Origin: Candidatus Vecturithrix granuli
Lineage (GTDB): Bacteria > Moduliflexota > Moduliflexia > Moduliflexales > Moduliflexaceae
NCBI GenBank assembly: GCA_000739535.1
Contig: DF820479.1
Coordinates: 108,452 to 142,186 of the forward strand
DNA length: 33,735 nucleotides
Reading direction: 5' to 3'
The first letter of the stretch is position 1, and each line of letters begins with the position of its first letter. Under the pieces are notes generated by a model that was given only the letters and a program-made list of their open reading frames with translations, was not told the origin of the DNA and made no database searches. Positions 24,902-32,442 of the stretch are shown piece after piece. Position numbers and translations under genes: made by a program.

Positions 24902-26608
24902 ATGGATGAGAAAAATCTGTTTTTACCGATAAGCAAGGCAGAAATGACCCAACGCGGATGGGACGCCGTTGATATTGTGTTGATCAGCGGCGATGCCTAT
25001 GTCGATCACCCCGCCTTTGGTCTGGCAGTGATCGGCAGAGCGCTGGAAAACCAGGGGTATCGCGTGGGGATTATTGCCATGCCAGATTGGAAAGATCCGG
25101 CTTCTATAGCCGTTTTCGGTAAACCCCGCTTATTTTTCGGTGTGACCTCGGGTAATGTGGATTCGATGTTAGCCCGCTATACAGCGTTTAAACGCTATCG
25201 CAGCGACGATCCTTACGTGCCTGGCGGCAAGGCCGGCCGCAAACCGGAACGGGCGGTGTTGGTGTATTGTAACCTGATTAAAGCGGCCTACAAAGATGTC
25301 CTGCTTGTGATCGGCGGCGTGGAAGCTTCGATGCGCCGGGCGGCGCACTACGATTTTTGGAGCAATAAAGTGCGCCGCTCGATCATTGAAGATTCTCGCG
25401 CCGATATTCTGGTCTATGGCATGGGCGAACAGGCAATTGTTGCCATTGCCGAACGTTTACAGCAGCGGCGAACGACGCCAGCGCTGCAAGGCGAGAGCCC
25501 CGCTGCTGATCTTAAAGATATTCCCGGAACCGTGCTGTTGGCCAGATATTGTCCGCCGGAAGCCTATCGCCTGCCGGCAGAAGAAGAGGTACTGAGTTCC
25601 AAAGAGACCTTTGTCGAATTTTACCGGGAATTCTATCGTCATCAGCATCAGGTATTGGCGCAGCCCACCGGCAAACGCTATCTGTTGCACTATCCACCTG
25701 CGAACATTTCGACGGAGGCCCTTGACGCTATTTATGCTCTGCCTTTTCTGCGTAAGCCGCATCCAAGTTATACCGAAGCGATTCCGGCCTTTGAGATGAT
25801 TCGTCATTCCGTGACTGCCCATCGAGGCTGTGTTTCCGGGTGCTCTTTTTGTTCTTTAGCCTTACACCAGGGGAAACGCATTGTCAGCCGCAGCCCGCAA
25901 TCCGTACTCCGGGAAGTCCGCACGATCGCGCAAGAACCGGATTTTAAGGGACATATTACCGATATTGGCGGCCCTTCAGCCAACATGTATGGTCTTGAAT
26001 GCCAGCGCGAGTGGCATTGTACACGGGAAAGCTGCTTGTTTCCTGCGTTATGTCCGAATTTACACTTGAATACGTTACGCTGGGTGAACCTGCTGCAACA
26101 AGCCGCACGTATTCAGGGCGTGTCTCTGGTGACGGTCGGTTCCGGCCTGCGCTATGATCTTCTGCTGCGCGATCCTGAGGCCAGAAAACTACTTGAAACT
26201 TTGCTTGTCCACCACATCAGCGGCCAATTAAAAATCGCGCCGGAACATACAGATCCGCAGGTTTTACGGGCGATGCGGAAAATCCCTCTTGTCGAGTTGC
26301 CGGAATTTCTTGATCTCTTCCACCAGATCGCCCGTCAACAGAGAAAAAAGCGTTATCTGCTCCCCTATCTGATGTCCTGCCATCCTGGAAGCAACCAGAA
26401 AAATATGCGAGCGATGCAGCAGACGATTCGGACCTTGTTTGGCTTTGTGCCCGAACAAGTGCAGGCGTTTATTCCGCTGCCGATGACGCTCTCCTCAGTC
26501 ATCTATTACACCGGAATTGATCCGCTGACCGGCGAGCATTTTGACGTGGTGCGCGACATGAATGAACGCCGCAAGCAGCACCAGACATTCACGCAATCAC
26601 AAGACTAA
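24902..26608 (+). CDS. YgiQ-family radical SAM protein
   Basis: A 568-residue member of the YgiQ (UPF0313) family, radical S-adenosylmethionine enzymes of unknown reaction. The N-terminal domain starts LPISKAEMTQRGWDAVDIVL and holds SGDAYVDHPAFG and the IGGVEASMRR stretch. The radical SAM cluster motif is C310xxxC314xxC317. A further Cys-rich stretch (CQREWHC...CLFPALCPN) may hold another cluster. It is shorter than E. coli YgiQ (739 residues), lacking part of the C-terminal extension. The ATG at 24902 has no ribosome-binding site, because the region just before it is the end of the 190-bp repeat. Translation may be weak or start by another route. Confidence 0.88.
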   Translation: MDEKNLFLPISKAEMTQRGWDAVDIVLISGDAYVDHPAFGLAVIGRALENQGYRVGIIAMPDWKDPASIAVFGKPRLFFGVTSGNVDSMLARYTAFKRYRSDDPYVPGGKAGRKPERAVLVYCNLIKAAYKDVLLVIGGVEASMRRAAHYDFWSNKVRRSIIEDSRADILVYGMGEQAIVAIAERLQQRRTTPALQGESPAADLKDIPGTVLLARYCPPEAYRLPAEEEVLSSKETFVEFYREFYRHQHQVLAQPTGKRYLLHYPPANISTEALDAIYALPFLRKPHPSYTEAIPAFEMIRHSVTAHRGCVSGCSFCSLALHQGKRIVSRSPQSVLREVRTIAQEPDFKGHITDIGGPSANMYGLECQREWHCTRESCLFPALCPNLHLNTLRWVNLLQQAARIQGVSLVTVGSGLRYDLLLRDPEARKLLETLLVHHISGQLKIAPEHTDPQVLRAMRKIPLVELPEFLDLFHQIARQQRKKRYLLPYLMSCHPGSNQKNMRAMQQTIRTLFGFVPEQVQAFIPLPMTLSSVIYYTGIDPLTGEHFDVVRDMNERRKQHQTFTQSQD

Positions 26609-26675
26609 TTTGTCAGCCCTGAATATTGTGCGCCGCATATTATACACCTTTTGGCTTTTTTCTCTCAATTTCATC

Positions 26676-26705
26676 TTGACAAGCTTTTCTAAGGAGAAAT
26701 ACACT
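26676..26705 (+). promoter_or_regulatory. TTGACA-18-TACACT promoter-like pair with embedded AAGGAG
   Basis: TTGACA (26676-26681), 18 bases, TACACT (26700-26705). An AAGGAG at 26691-26696 lies in the spacer and is well placed as ribosome-binding site for the ATG at 26706. The two readings exclude each other for the small ORF. As a promoter it would serve the lipoprotein downstream; as a Shine-Dalgarno it would serve the small ORF. Confidence 0.35.
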
Positions 26706-26951
26706 ATGCCCATTTGTGTGACTCTAACTTCTGAACAATTGGGTAGTGGTTAAATGGTAAGTGATGTCCGCTCGTTGAGCGAAGTCGAAACGAGCCACTT
26801 ATTGTTCCCTTCGACTTCGCTCAGGGAACGCATCAGTTACCATTTAACCACTACCAAAAATTGTTCGCTTGTAGGGTGGAATTGTTGCGGGAATGATGGA
26901 GAAGCCTGTTTCTTGTTGTTACATCCGTGTTGGAAATATGAACCCTTATGA
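26706..26951 (+). pseudogene. Small cysteine-rich ORF split in frame by repeat copy B
   Basis: ATG 26706 with a good AAGGAG begins MPICVTLTSEQL and then enters the palindromic element, where TAA at 26751-26753 stops it. The element is 114 bases, exactly 38 codons, so the frame is kept. After it the same frame continues KNCSLVGWNCCGNDGEAC and runs to TGA at 26949-26951. Without the element the peptide would be about 43 residues with six Cys, including a CC pair. No family is recognised. A small metal-binding, secreted or precursor peptide is possible; a chance frame is also possible. Confidence 0.35.
26742..26855. mobile_element. Complete palindromic MITE/REP-like element, copy B
   Basis: Terminal inverted repeats 26742-26766 and 26831-26855 (outer end GGTAGTGGTTAAATGG) match at 24 of 25 positions. 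Inside are two hairpins: CTCGTT...AACGAG at about 26771-26794 and GTTCCC...GGGAAC at about 26804-26829. Their loops are complementary to each other (GAGCGAAGTCGA with TCGACTTCGCTC), so the whole element can fold as one long stem. Flanking GAACAATT and AATTGTTC extend the symmetry outward. Copies A (1-66) and C (33663-33735) are at the window ends. Confidence 0.85.
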
Positions 26952-26966
26952 TGAAAAAAGGTGATG

Positions 26967-28073
26967 ATGCAAAAAATATGGTGTGTTCTTGTGCTTGTTT
27001 TGACCGGCGCTGCGCTGTCAGCATGCGTTCAGGTATCTTCCTATAACCATGATTATTCTGTCGATCTGTTCAGCAATTTACATGAGCCGCATACATACTT
27101 ACAAAACTACTTGAACTTTTCTCAAAGAGAACTTGAGTCAATGGAACAGGGAGAGGTGGTCGTCAAAGTGTTCGATATGGGAGGGAGTGAAAATGAAGTT
27201 GGGGCTTTTGGCGTCGTGCGTCTCAATATTCCGAAGCAATTTTTTGTCGAACAGTTCCGCGATATTGTTTCGTTTACAGAAAGCGATGCGGTGCAGCAAA
27301 TCGGTAAATTCAGCGCATCGCCGAATTTGCAGGATATTCAGGAACTCGTTTTTGAATCGTCTGAAATCGAGGATATCAAAAGATGCCGGCCCGGGAGTTG
27401 TAAACTCAAAATGGATACAACGATGATGGAACGTTTTCAGCATGAGATTGATTGGAAAGCACCTGATTATCAGGAACAGGCCACGCGTTTGATGCAGCAA
27501 CTCCTGGTGGATTACGTGAACGCCTATTTAACCCGCGGTGATGCAGCCCTGGGAGAATATCATGATCAAACCACTCCGATCAGACAAGCCGAAGCTTTCC
27601 AGGGGTTATTAGAAAACTCATCGTATCTTGTTCACTATGTACCCGAACTCTATGCGTATCTTCAAGAATTTCCGCACGGCAAACTGGCGAATGTGGAGAA
27701 TTTTATTTACTGGTCCAAAGAGATCTTCGGTCTGAAACCCGTGATCAATCTGTTCCATGTGACGATCTATACCCGCGAAAGGCTTGGGAAGACGGATGTG
27801 TTTATCACCTCAAAACAAATTTATGCCAGCCATTACTTTGAAACTTCGTTGGGATTTACGGCCTTTGTGGAAGAGACAGGCGGCAAAGGTGAGCCAGGTT
27901 CCTTTTTGATGTACTTGAACCGCTCCCGTTTTGATCAATTACGCGGAAAGCTTAAAGGGGTGATTGTCTCTCTGGCGAAGGGTCGCGTGTATGATGGGGT
28001 CAAAATGTATTTTCGACAGGTCAAGGATCGCCTGGAATCCGAACAGGTCGTCAGAACATTTTCAAAGTCATGA
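26967..28073 (+). CDS. Hypothetical lipoprotein
   Basis: A 368-residue protein with a lipoprotein signal: hydrophobic VLVLVLTGAALSAC, a good lipobox (L-S-A-C) about 20 residues from the start. It should be lipidated and held in the inner or outer membrane facing the periplasm. Three consecutive start codons exist (GTG 26961, ATG 26964, ATG 26967); the last has the best distance to AAGG. The rest is soluble, mixed helix and strand, with no recognised domain; the C-terminal half has a strand-rich VTIYTRERLGKTDVFITSKQ stretch. It stands alone: a terminator follows at 28096. Function unknown. Confidence 0.75.
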   Translation: MQKIWCVLVLVLTGAALSACVQVSSYNHDYSVDLFSNLHEPHTYLQNYLNFSQRELESMEQGEVVVKVFDMGGSENEVGAFGVVRLNIPKQFFVEQFRDIVSFTESDAVQQIGKFSASPNLQDIQELVFESSEIEDIKRCRPGSCKLKMDTTMMERFQHEIDWKAPDYQEQATRLMQQLLVDYVNAYLTRGDAALGEYHDQTTPIRQAEAFQGLLENSSYLVHYVPELYAYLQEFPHGKLANVENFIYWSKEIFGLKPVINLFHVTIYTRERLGKTDVFITSKQIYASHYFETSLGFTAFVEETGGKGEPGSFLMYLNRSRFDQLRGKLKGVIVSLAKGRVYDGVKMYFRQVKDRLESEQVVRTFSKS

Positions 28074-28095
28074 TGGTTTTTGATAGAATAATTCG

Positions 28096-28130
28096 AAAAA
28101 CCGAGTTTTTTTAAAAAACTTGGTTTTTTT
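28096..28130 (+). terminator. Intrinsic terminator after the lipoprotein gene
   Basis: AAAAACCGAGTTTTTT pairs with AAAAAACTTGGTTTTT (one G-U) and runs into a T-tract. It separates the lipoprotein gene from the molybdenum hydroxylase operon. Confidence 0.75.
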
Positions 28131-28161
28131 CTACACAGCATAAAGAAAAGGAGGGGATCCT

Positions 28162-29034
28162 ATGAGCGATGAATACAGCATTGTATGGACGGAGTTGGGG
28201 ATTGAACCCCGGGCGGAACTGTTTGAAGGAAAAGACCTCAACTATGTTGCGCCGACAACATTAGCGGAAGCGGAACAACTCAAGCAATCTGCAAAGGGCT
28301 ATCATTATCTGGCGGGAGGAACGATTTTAAACTGGAAAGGCTCGCCCCGTGTGAAAGGCTTGATTGACTTGAAACACCTGCAACTGGAAAAAATCACAGG
28401 TATAAGTACGGAAATTCGGATCGGGGCAATGGCGACGATTCAATATCTTGCTGATTGTCCTGCATTGCCGCAGGCGCTCAGAAATTCAGCCAAATTGTTC
28501 ACAAGTAAGAACATTCGAAATATGGCGACGATTGGTGGAACGGCGACGGGGAATTTTTTCGTGTCAGACGTGCTGCCGGTGCTGGCCGCATTTCAGGTGG
28601 ACATCGAATATTTTCAGGATGGACGTAAAGCCGTCATGCCGCTTGTAACCTGGCTCAGACACAAGTCGGGACTGATTTGCGCGATCCTCATCAAGCATAC
28701 ACACAGAACCGTGTTCTTCCGGCAAGAAAAGATCGCGCAGATGGATTTCCCCCTCATCGTGACCGCCCTGGGCGTTGAATTGAACGACGGGAAGATATCT
28801 GAACCGGTGATTGCGATTAGCGGAGCGATTGGAAAACTGATCGTATCTGAATCCGGCGCGGCTGTGTTGTCAGGGAAATCGCCGTCAGAAGTGACATTTG
28901 AGGAGCTTAACGCCGCCGTGCAGCAAGAGGTGGAACCGACCGGGAATGTCAAAGCCACGCCGCGTGTCAAACGCCGGGTGATCGAAAGCCATCTCAAGGC
29001 GATCCTGGCTGAACTGCAAAAGGAGGGTGCATGA
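28162..29034 (+). CDS. Molybdenum hydroxylase FAD-binding subunit (XdhB/CoxM/YgfM type)
   Basis: A 290-residue flavoprotein subunit of the xanthine dehydrogenase family; it passes electrons from the 2Fe-2S clusters through FAD to the final acceptor. The FAD pyrophosphate-binding motifs are AGGT at 51-54 and TIGGTATGNF at about 123-132, followed by the SDVLPVLAAF stretch. A strong AAAGGAGGGG precedes the ATG at 28162. The stop overlaps the next gene by four bases (ATGA). A separate FAD subunit together with a fused iron-sulfur/molybdenum subunit is the layout of E. coli YgfM-XdhD and related selenium-linked hydroxylases. Confidence 0.9.
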   Translation: MSDEYSIVWTELGIEPRAELFEGKDLNYVAPTTLAEAEQLKQSAKGYHYLAGGTILNWKGSPRVKGLIDLKHLQLEKITGISTEIRIGAMATIQYLADCPALPQALRNSAKLFTSKNIRNMATIGGTATGNFFVSDVLPVLAAFQVDIEYFQDGRKAVMPLVTWLRHKSGLICAILIKHTHRTVFFRQEKIAQMDFPLIVTALGVELNDGKISEPVIAISGAIGKLIVSESGAAVLSGKSPSEVTFEELNAAVQQEVEPTGNVKATPRVKRRVIESHLKAILAELQKEGA

Positions 29035-31829
29035 TGAAAATACAATTTCAACTCAATGGAAAACCACAAGCCCTTGAAGTCAGCCCTGGCAAAAAGGTGC
29101 TGGAGATTCTAAAAGACCTGCATATCAATTCCGTGCGCAAAGGCTGCGACGAGGAAGGGAAGTGTGGGAATTGCGCGATTTTGCTGGATGGCAAACTGGT
29201 CAATTCCTGTATGTTGATCGTACCGCAGATTGACGGCAAACACATTACGACTGTTGAAGGACTATCCAAAGGCCGCGACTTGCATCCGATCCAGAAAGCC
29301 TTTATCGAAGCTGGCGTGGTACAGTGCGGCTATTGTACCCCGGCGCAGATTCTGGCGGTCAAAGCCTTGCTTGATCAAGAAAAATGCCCCACAAAGGAAC
29401 AGATTGAAGACGCGCTCGGCGGCGTACTTTGCCGTTGTACAGGCTATAAGCAGCTTTATAATGTGGTTGAGATTCTGACGAGCGGCAAAACTGCGCACGA
29501 TTTCACCCCTGAGTTCAAACACGACTATCGCGTGGTCGGCAAGCTCACGCCCAAAGTGGACGCCGAGCAGCTTGTTCGCGCCGAAGATGCCTTTGTCGAG
29601 GATTATGTGGCTCCGAATGCGTTACACCTCTATATTTTACGCAGCCCCCATCCTCACGCTGAAATTGTCTCGATTGATACCAGCGAAGCGCAAAAGATGC
29701 CGGGAGTGGAATATATTTTGACGCACGAAAATTGCCCGAAAACCTGGTACACTCAGGCCGGACAAAGTTTTCCCGAACCTTCACCTTACGATTATCAGGT
29801 GATCAGCAACAAAATGCGCTTTATCGGTGACCGCGTGGCGGCCGTGGCGGCGACTTCGTTAGAACTGGCCCGCAAAGCGGCCGAAAAGATTCGAGTGGAA
29901 TATAAGCTGCTGCCGGCCGTGTTTTCCATCGAAGAAGCAGCCAAAGAAGGCGCGCCCGTCATTCACGACCGCGACCTTAGCCGTGATCCGATTGACATCG
30001 GCGGGGACCCGCAGCGCAACATTGTGGCTCGTAATTCCGGCGGTCTGGGCGATGTGGAACAGGGGTTCAAACAAGCCGCTGTGATAGCGGAACACACGAT
30101 TCATACGCCGCATATTCAACATACACCCATGGAACCGCACACGGCCTACGCTTACATGAAAAATGGCCGTTTGATTCTGCACACCTCCGTGCAAACGCCG
30201 CACCATGTCCGGCGCATTGTCTCAAACATTCTCGGATTAGATGAGAATAAAATTCGTGTGATTAAAGAGCGCGTCGGCGGCGGATTCGGCGCAAAACAGG
30301 ATTGCAGTGTGGAAGATCTGGTCGCCACTGTGGCGTATCAGTCCGGCAAGCCAATCTATCTGCGCAATTCCCGGCGCGAGGAATTTCTGTTTTCCCGCAC
30401 CCGGCGGCCAATGACAATTACCGCCAAAATCGGCGCTGATCACGAAGGCAATTTAACCGCCATCGCGTTGGATGTCAAAGCTGATTCCGGCGGTTATGGG
30501 CCGCATTGCTTAACCGTGCCGATGAATGTGTGCAGCAAAACCCTGCCCATGTTCACCTGTAAAAACATGGCCTACAATGTCACGGCTTACTATACCAACA
30601 ACATTGTTCCCGGCGCGTATCAGGGCTACGGCGTGCCCCAGGGCAATTTTGCCGTGCATCTGGCGTTGGCGGAAGTCGCTCAGAAACTAGGGATTGAATT
30701 TATTGAATTCCTCAAAAAAAATCTGGTCTATACCGGATTTCAATTGGACATCCTCAAGCAATTGGGCGAAGGCAAAGAAGGATTAGCTCAGAAGATTTCG
30801 AGCTGCGGATTTCCCGAATGCTTCGAAAAGGCACTGCAACGCTATAACGCCTGGGAAAATACACCTGCTTCAGCGGATGACGATTGGGTGCAGGGTAAAG
30901 GCTTTGCGGTCATGATGCAAGGTTCGGGTATTCCCGGCATTGACGCCTCGAATGCGGTGTTGAAAATGGTAGGCGATGGCACGTTTATCCTGCATATCGG
31001 CGGCACGGATTTAGGCACCGGCGAAGACACCGTCGCAGCGAAGGTCACTGCCGAAGAATTGGGCGTCAAACAGGAGAATGTGACTGTGATTGCGGCTGAT
31101 ACGGACATTACGCCTTTTTACAAAGGCTCTTATGCCTCCAGTGGCACATTTTTTACTGGCAATGTGGCCTATAAAGCCGCACGTAATATGAAAAAGCTGA
31201 TTATCGAGGCGGCCGCGCAGCTTTTGCGTGTTGATCCGGCGGACGTGCAAGTTTTTCCGGGCAGCAAAGCCGGTACAAACGCAAAGCAGTTGACGTTCAA
31301 AGAAATTGCCTATAAAACCCAATCCGGCACCGGACGCGGCCAATTGATTGCCAGCGCGGCCTTTACGACCGATCATTCCCCGATTCCTTACGCCGTGCAT
31401 TGTGCGCAGGTCTCGCTCAATACCCGCACCGGCATGATCAAGGTGGATAAATATTATGCGGCGCATGACTGCGGCATTCCGATTAATCCTGATCTGGCCG
31501 AAGGACAGGTCTATGGCGCGATTATGAAAACTATCGGCCATTCCTTGTACGAGAGCCTGGAATTTGATCAACACGGCCAGGCCCTGAACGCCAATTATAC
31601 CGGCTATCCGATCCCGAATATCGCGGATTTGCCGCAAGAGTTTGAGGTGGATCTGGTCGAGATCGTCGATCCGATTACGCCTTATGTGGGTAAATCAATT
31701 TCAGAAATCGCCTGTAACGGGGCATCCGTCTGCATTGCCCTGGCCGTGAATCAGGCCACCGGCATCTGGCTGCGCGACTGGCCCTTCAGACCCGAACGTG
31801 TACTGGCTGCTCTGGAAGCCCGGCGATAA
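29031..31829 (+). CDS. Molybdenum hydroxylase, fused 2Fe-2S and molybdopterin-binding subunit (XdhD-like)
   Basis: A 932-residue fusion. Residues 1-150 are the iron-sulfur part with plant-type 2Fe-2S ligands C39, C45, C48 and C60, then the second cluster C99, C102, C134 and C136. The remainder is the Mo-cofactor region: GGGFGAKQ at 416-423, GAYQGYGVPQ at 528-537, GGTDLGTGEDT at 657-667, GSYASSGTFFTG near 699 and the C-terminal E892 in SISEIACNG, where the catalytic base is expected. In classical xanthine dehydrogenases the 657 region reads GQG and the 530 region carries Arg; here Thr and Gln stand there, so the substrate pocket differs. The enzyme should hydroxylate a purine, aldehyde or N-heterocycle; the exact substrate is not readable. 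The arrangement resembles XdhD-type, selenium-associated enzymes. Confidence 0.9.
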   Translation: MMKIQFQLNGKPQALEVSPGKKVLEILKDLHINSVRKGCDEEGKCGNCAILLDGKLVNSCMLIVPQIDGKHITTVEGLSKGRDLHPIQKAFIEAGVVQCGYCTPAQILAVKALLDQEKCPTKEQIEDALGGVLCRCTGYKQLYNVVEILTSGKTAHDFTPEFKHDYRVVGKLTPKVDAEQLVRAEDAFVEDYVAPNALHLYILRSPHPHAEIVSIDTSEAQKMPGVEYILTHENCPKTWYTQAGQSFPEPSPYDYQVISNKMRFIGDRVAAVAATSLELARKAAEKIRVEYKLLPAVFSIEEAAKEGAPVIHDRDLSRDPIDIGGDPQRNIVARNSGGLGDVEQGFKQAAVIAEHTIHTPHIQHTPMEPHTAYAYMKNGRLILHTSVQTPHHVRRIVSNILGLDENKIRVIKERVGGGFGAKQDCSVEDLVATVAYQSGKPIYLRNSRREEFLFSRTRRPMTITAKIGADHEGNLTAIALDVKADSGGYGPHCLTVPMNVCSKTLPMFTCKNMAYNVTAYYTNNIVPGAYQGYGVPQGNFAVHLALAEVAQKLGIEFIEFLKKNLVYTGFQLDILKQLGEGKEGLAQKISSCGFPECFEKALQRYNAWENTPASADDDWVQGKGFAVMMQGSGIPGIDASNAVLKMVGDGTFILHIGGTDLGTGEDTVAAKVTAEELGVKQENVTVIAADTDITPFYKGSYASSGTFFTGNVAYKAARNMKKLIIEAAAQLLRVDPADVQVFPGSKAGTNAKQLTFKEIAYKTQSGTGRGQLIASAAFTTDHSPIPYAVHCAQVSLNTRTGMIKVDKYYAAHDCGIPINPDLAEGQVYGAIMKTIGHSLYESLEFDQHGQALNANYTGYPIPNIADLPQEFEVDLVEIVDPITPYVGKSISEIACNGASVCIALAVNQATGIWLRDWPFRPERVLAALEARR

Positions 31830-31836
31830 GATATAG

Positions 31837-31857
31837 GAGTGCAAAAGCTCTGCTTTA
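31837..31857 (+). repeat. Half copy of the GAGTGC repeat, copy 3
   Basis: GAGTGCAAAAGCTCTGCTTT matches one arm of the hairpins at 10465 and 22854. Here only one arm is present, eight bases after the Mo-hydroxylase stop. The AGGGG used by the next gene directly adjoins it. Confidence 0.55.
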
Positions 31858-31868
31858 GGGGCCGAACA

Positions 31869-32066
31869 ATGAACATTTGCGTCAATGGCGAAAAAAAAGA
31901 CATACAAAGCACAACCATCGCGGAATTATTTCAGGAATTAGCCGTCAATCCCCGCGGCATCGGCGTGCATGTCAACGGCGTCTTTGTGCACTGGACAAAA
32001 TACCCTACCTGGCAGATTCAGGACCAGGATGAGATCGAACTGGTCCGCTTCATCGCCGGAGGGTAA
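31869..32066 (+). CDS. ThiS/MoaD-like sulfur carrier protein
   Basis: A 65-residue beta-grasp protein ending in Gly-Gly (DEIELVRFIAGG), the tail that is adenylated and thiocarboxylated in ThiS and MoaD. It begins MNICVNGEKKDI and has the ThiS-like core IAELFQELAVNPRGIGVHVNG. The sequence resembles ThiS more than MoaD. The ATG at 31869 is preceded by AGGGG; the frame is open further upstream through the repeat. No thiF, thiG or other thiamin gene is near. It lies 39 bases after the Mo-hydroxylase gene on the same strand, so it probably supplies sulfur to the cofactor or is a leftover of a thiamin operon. Confidence 0.85.
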   Translation: MNICVNGEKKDIQSTTIAELFQELAVNPRGIGVHVNGVFVHWTKYPTWQIQDQDEIELVRFIAGG

Positions 32067-32184
32067 TGCATTGGCACAGAAGTTCTTACTAACAGGACTT
32101 GTCGGACATTGTCGGACATGTCATTCCTACTTTAAAGCACCACGTGCTAAATAGTTACACTGAAAATAAGTTAACAAAAGTATC

Positions 32185-32213
32185 TTGACAGGAAGAACAT
32201 TTCTGATTATATT
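32185..32213 (+). promoter_or_regulatory. Strong sigma-70 promoter with no gene behind it
   Basis: TTGACA (32185-32190), exactly 17 bases, TATATT (32208-32213); one of the best promoter matches in the window. Initiation would be near 32220. The only sequence downstream on this strand is the hairpin at 32237-32372 and then the 3' end of the opposing phosphoesterase gene. Confidence 0.65.
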
Positions 32214-32236
32214 ATGCTCTGGATATCGGCGAGAAT

Positions 32237-32372
32237 AGTCCACCGTTTCAACGGTGGGGAAGGGAGAGCAATCGATAGAGAGTCCTGGAGGGACGACTGA
32301 GTTTTGCCGTCAGTCGTCCCTCCGGGACTCATTAATGCTGTCATGCCTTCCTCACCGTTGAAACGGTGGGCT
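32237..32372 (+). repeat. Nested palindromes; candidate structured noncoding RNA
   Basis: Outer arms 32237-32263 and 32346-32372 can pair over 27 positions (two G-U), and each arm is itself a palindrome (CCACCGTT-TC-AACGGTGG). Inside, 32280-32300 pairs with 32310-32330 over 21 positions, with core GGAGGGACGACTGA. Such CCACCGTTTCAACGGTGG and GGAGGGACG units are familiar as REP-like repeats in other bacteria, so one may have been inserted into the other. The strong promoter just upstream would transcribe the whole structure. The region 32067-32442 holds no other gene. Confidence 0.7.
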
Positions 32373-32442
32373 AGTGTCAACCGTCCTTCCAGGAGAAAAC
32401 CGTCTCGAAAATTCTTGTTTATTCTTCATTCCTGTAGTTACG

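Noticed and set aside
26742-26855. Phage attachment site next to integrated DNA
   Set aside because: The copies are palindromic, differ in orientation, lie in unrelated contexts, and no integrase is present; a MITE/REP-type element fits better.
31011-31637. 208-codon open frame on the minus strand
   Set aside because: Opposite the molybdenum hydroxylase coding sequence; no ribosome-binding site or family resemblance.
32071-32154. Short frame TTG...TAG with a CxxC (HCRTCH) after the ThiS-like gene
   Set aside because: Only 27 codons, no ribosome-binding site; more likely the remnant of a gene or chance.
32237-32372. CRISPR-like repeated palindromes
   Set aside because: Only two copies of the CCACCGTTTCAACGGTGG unit in inverted order with another palindrome between them; no regular spacers and no cas genes.
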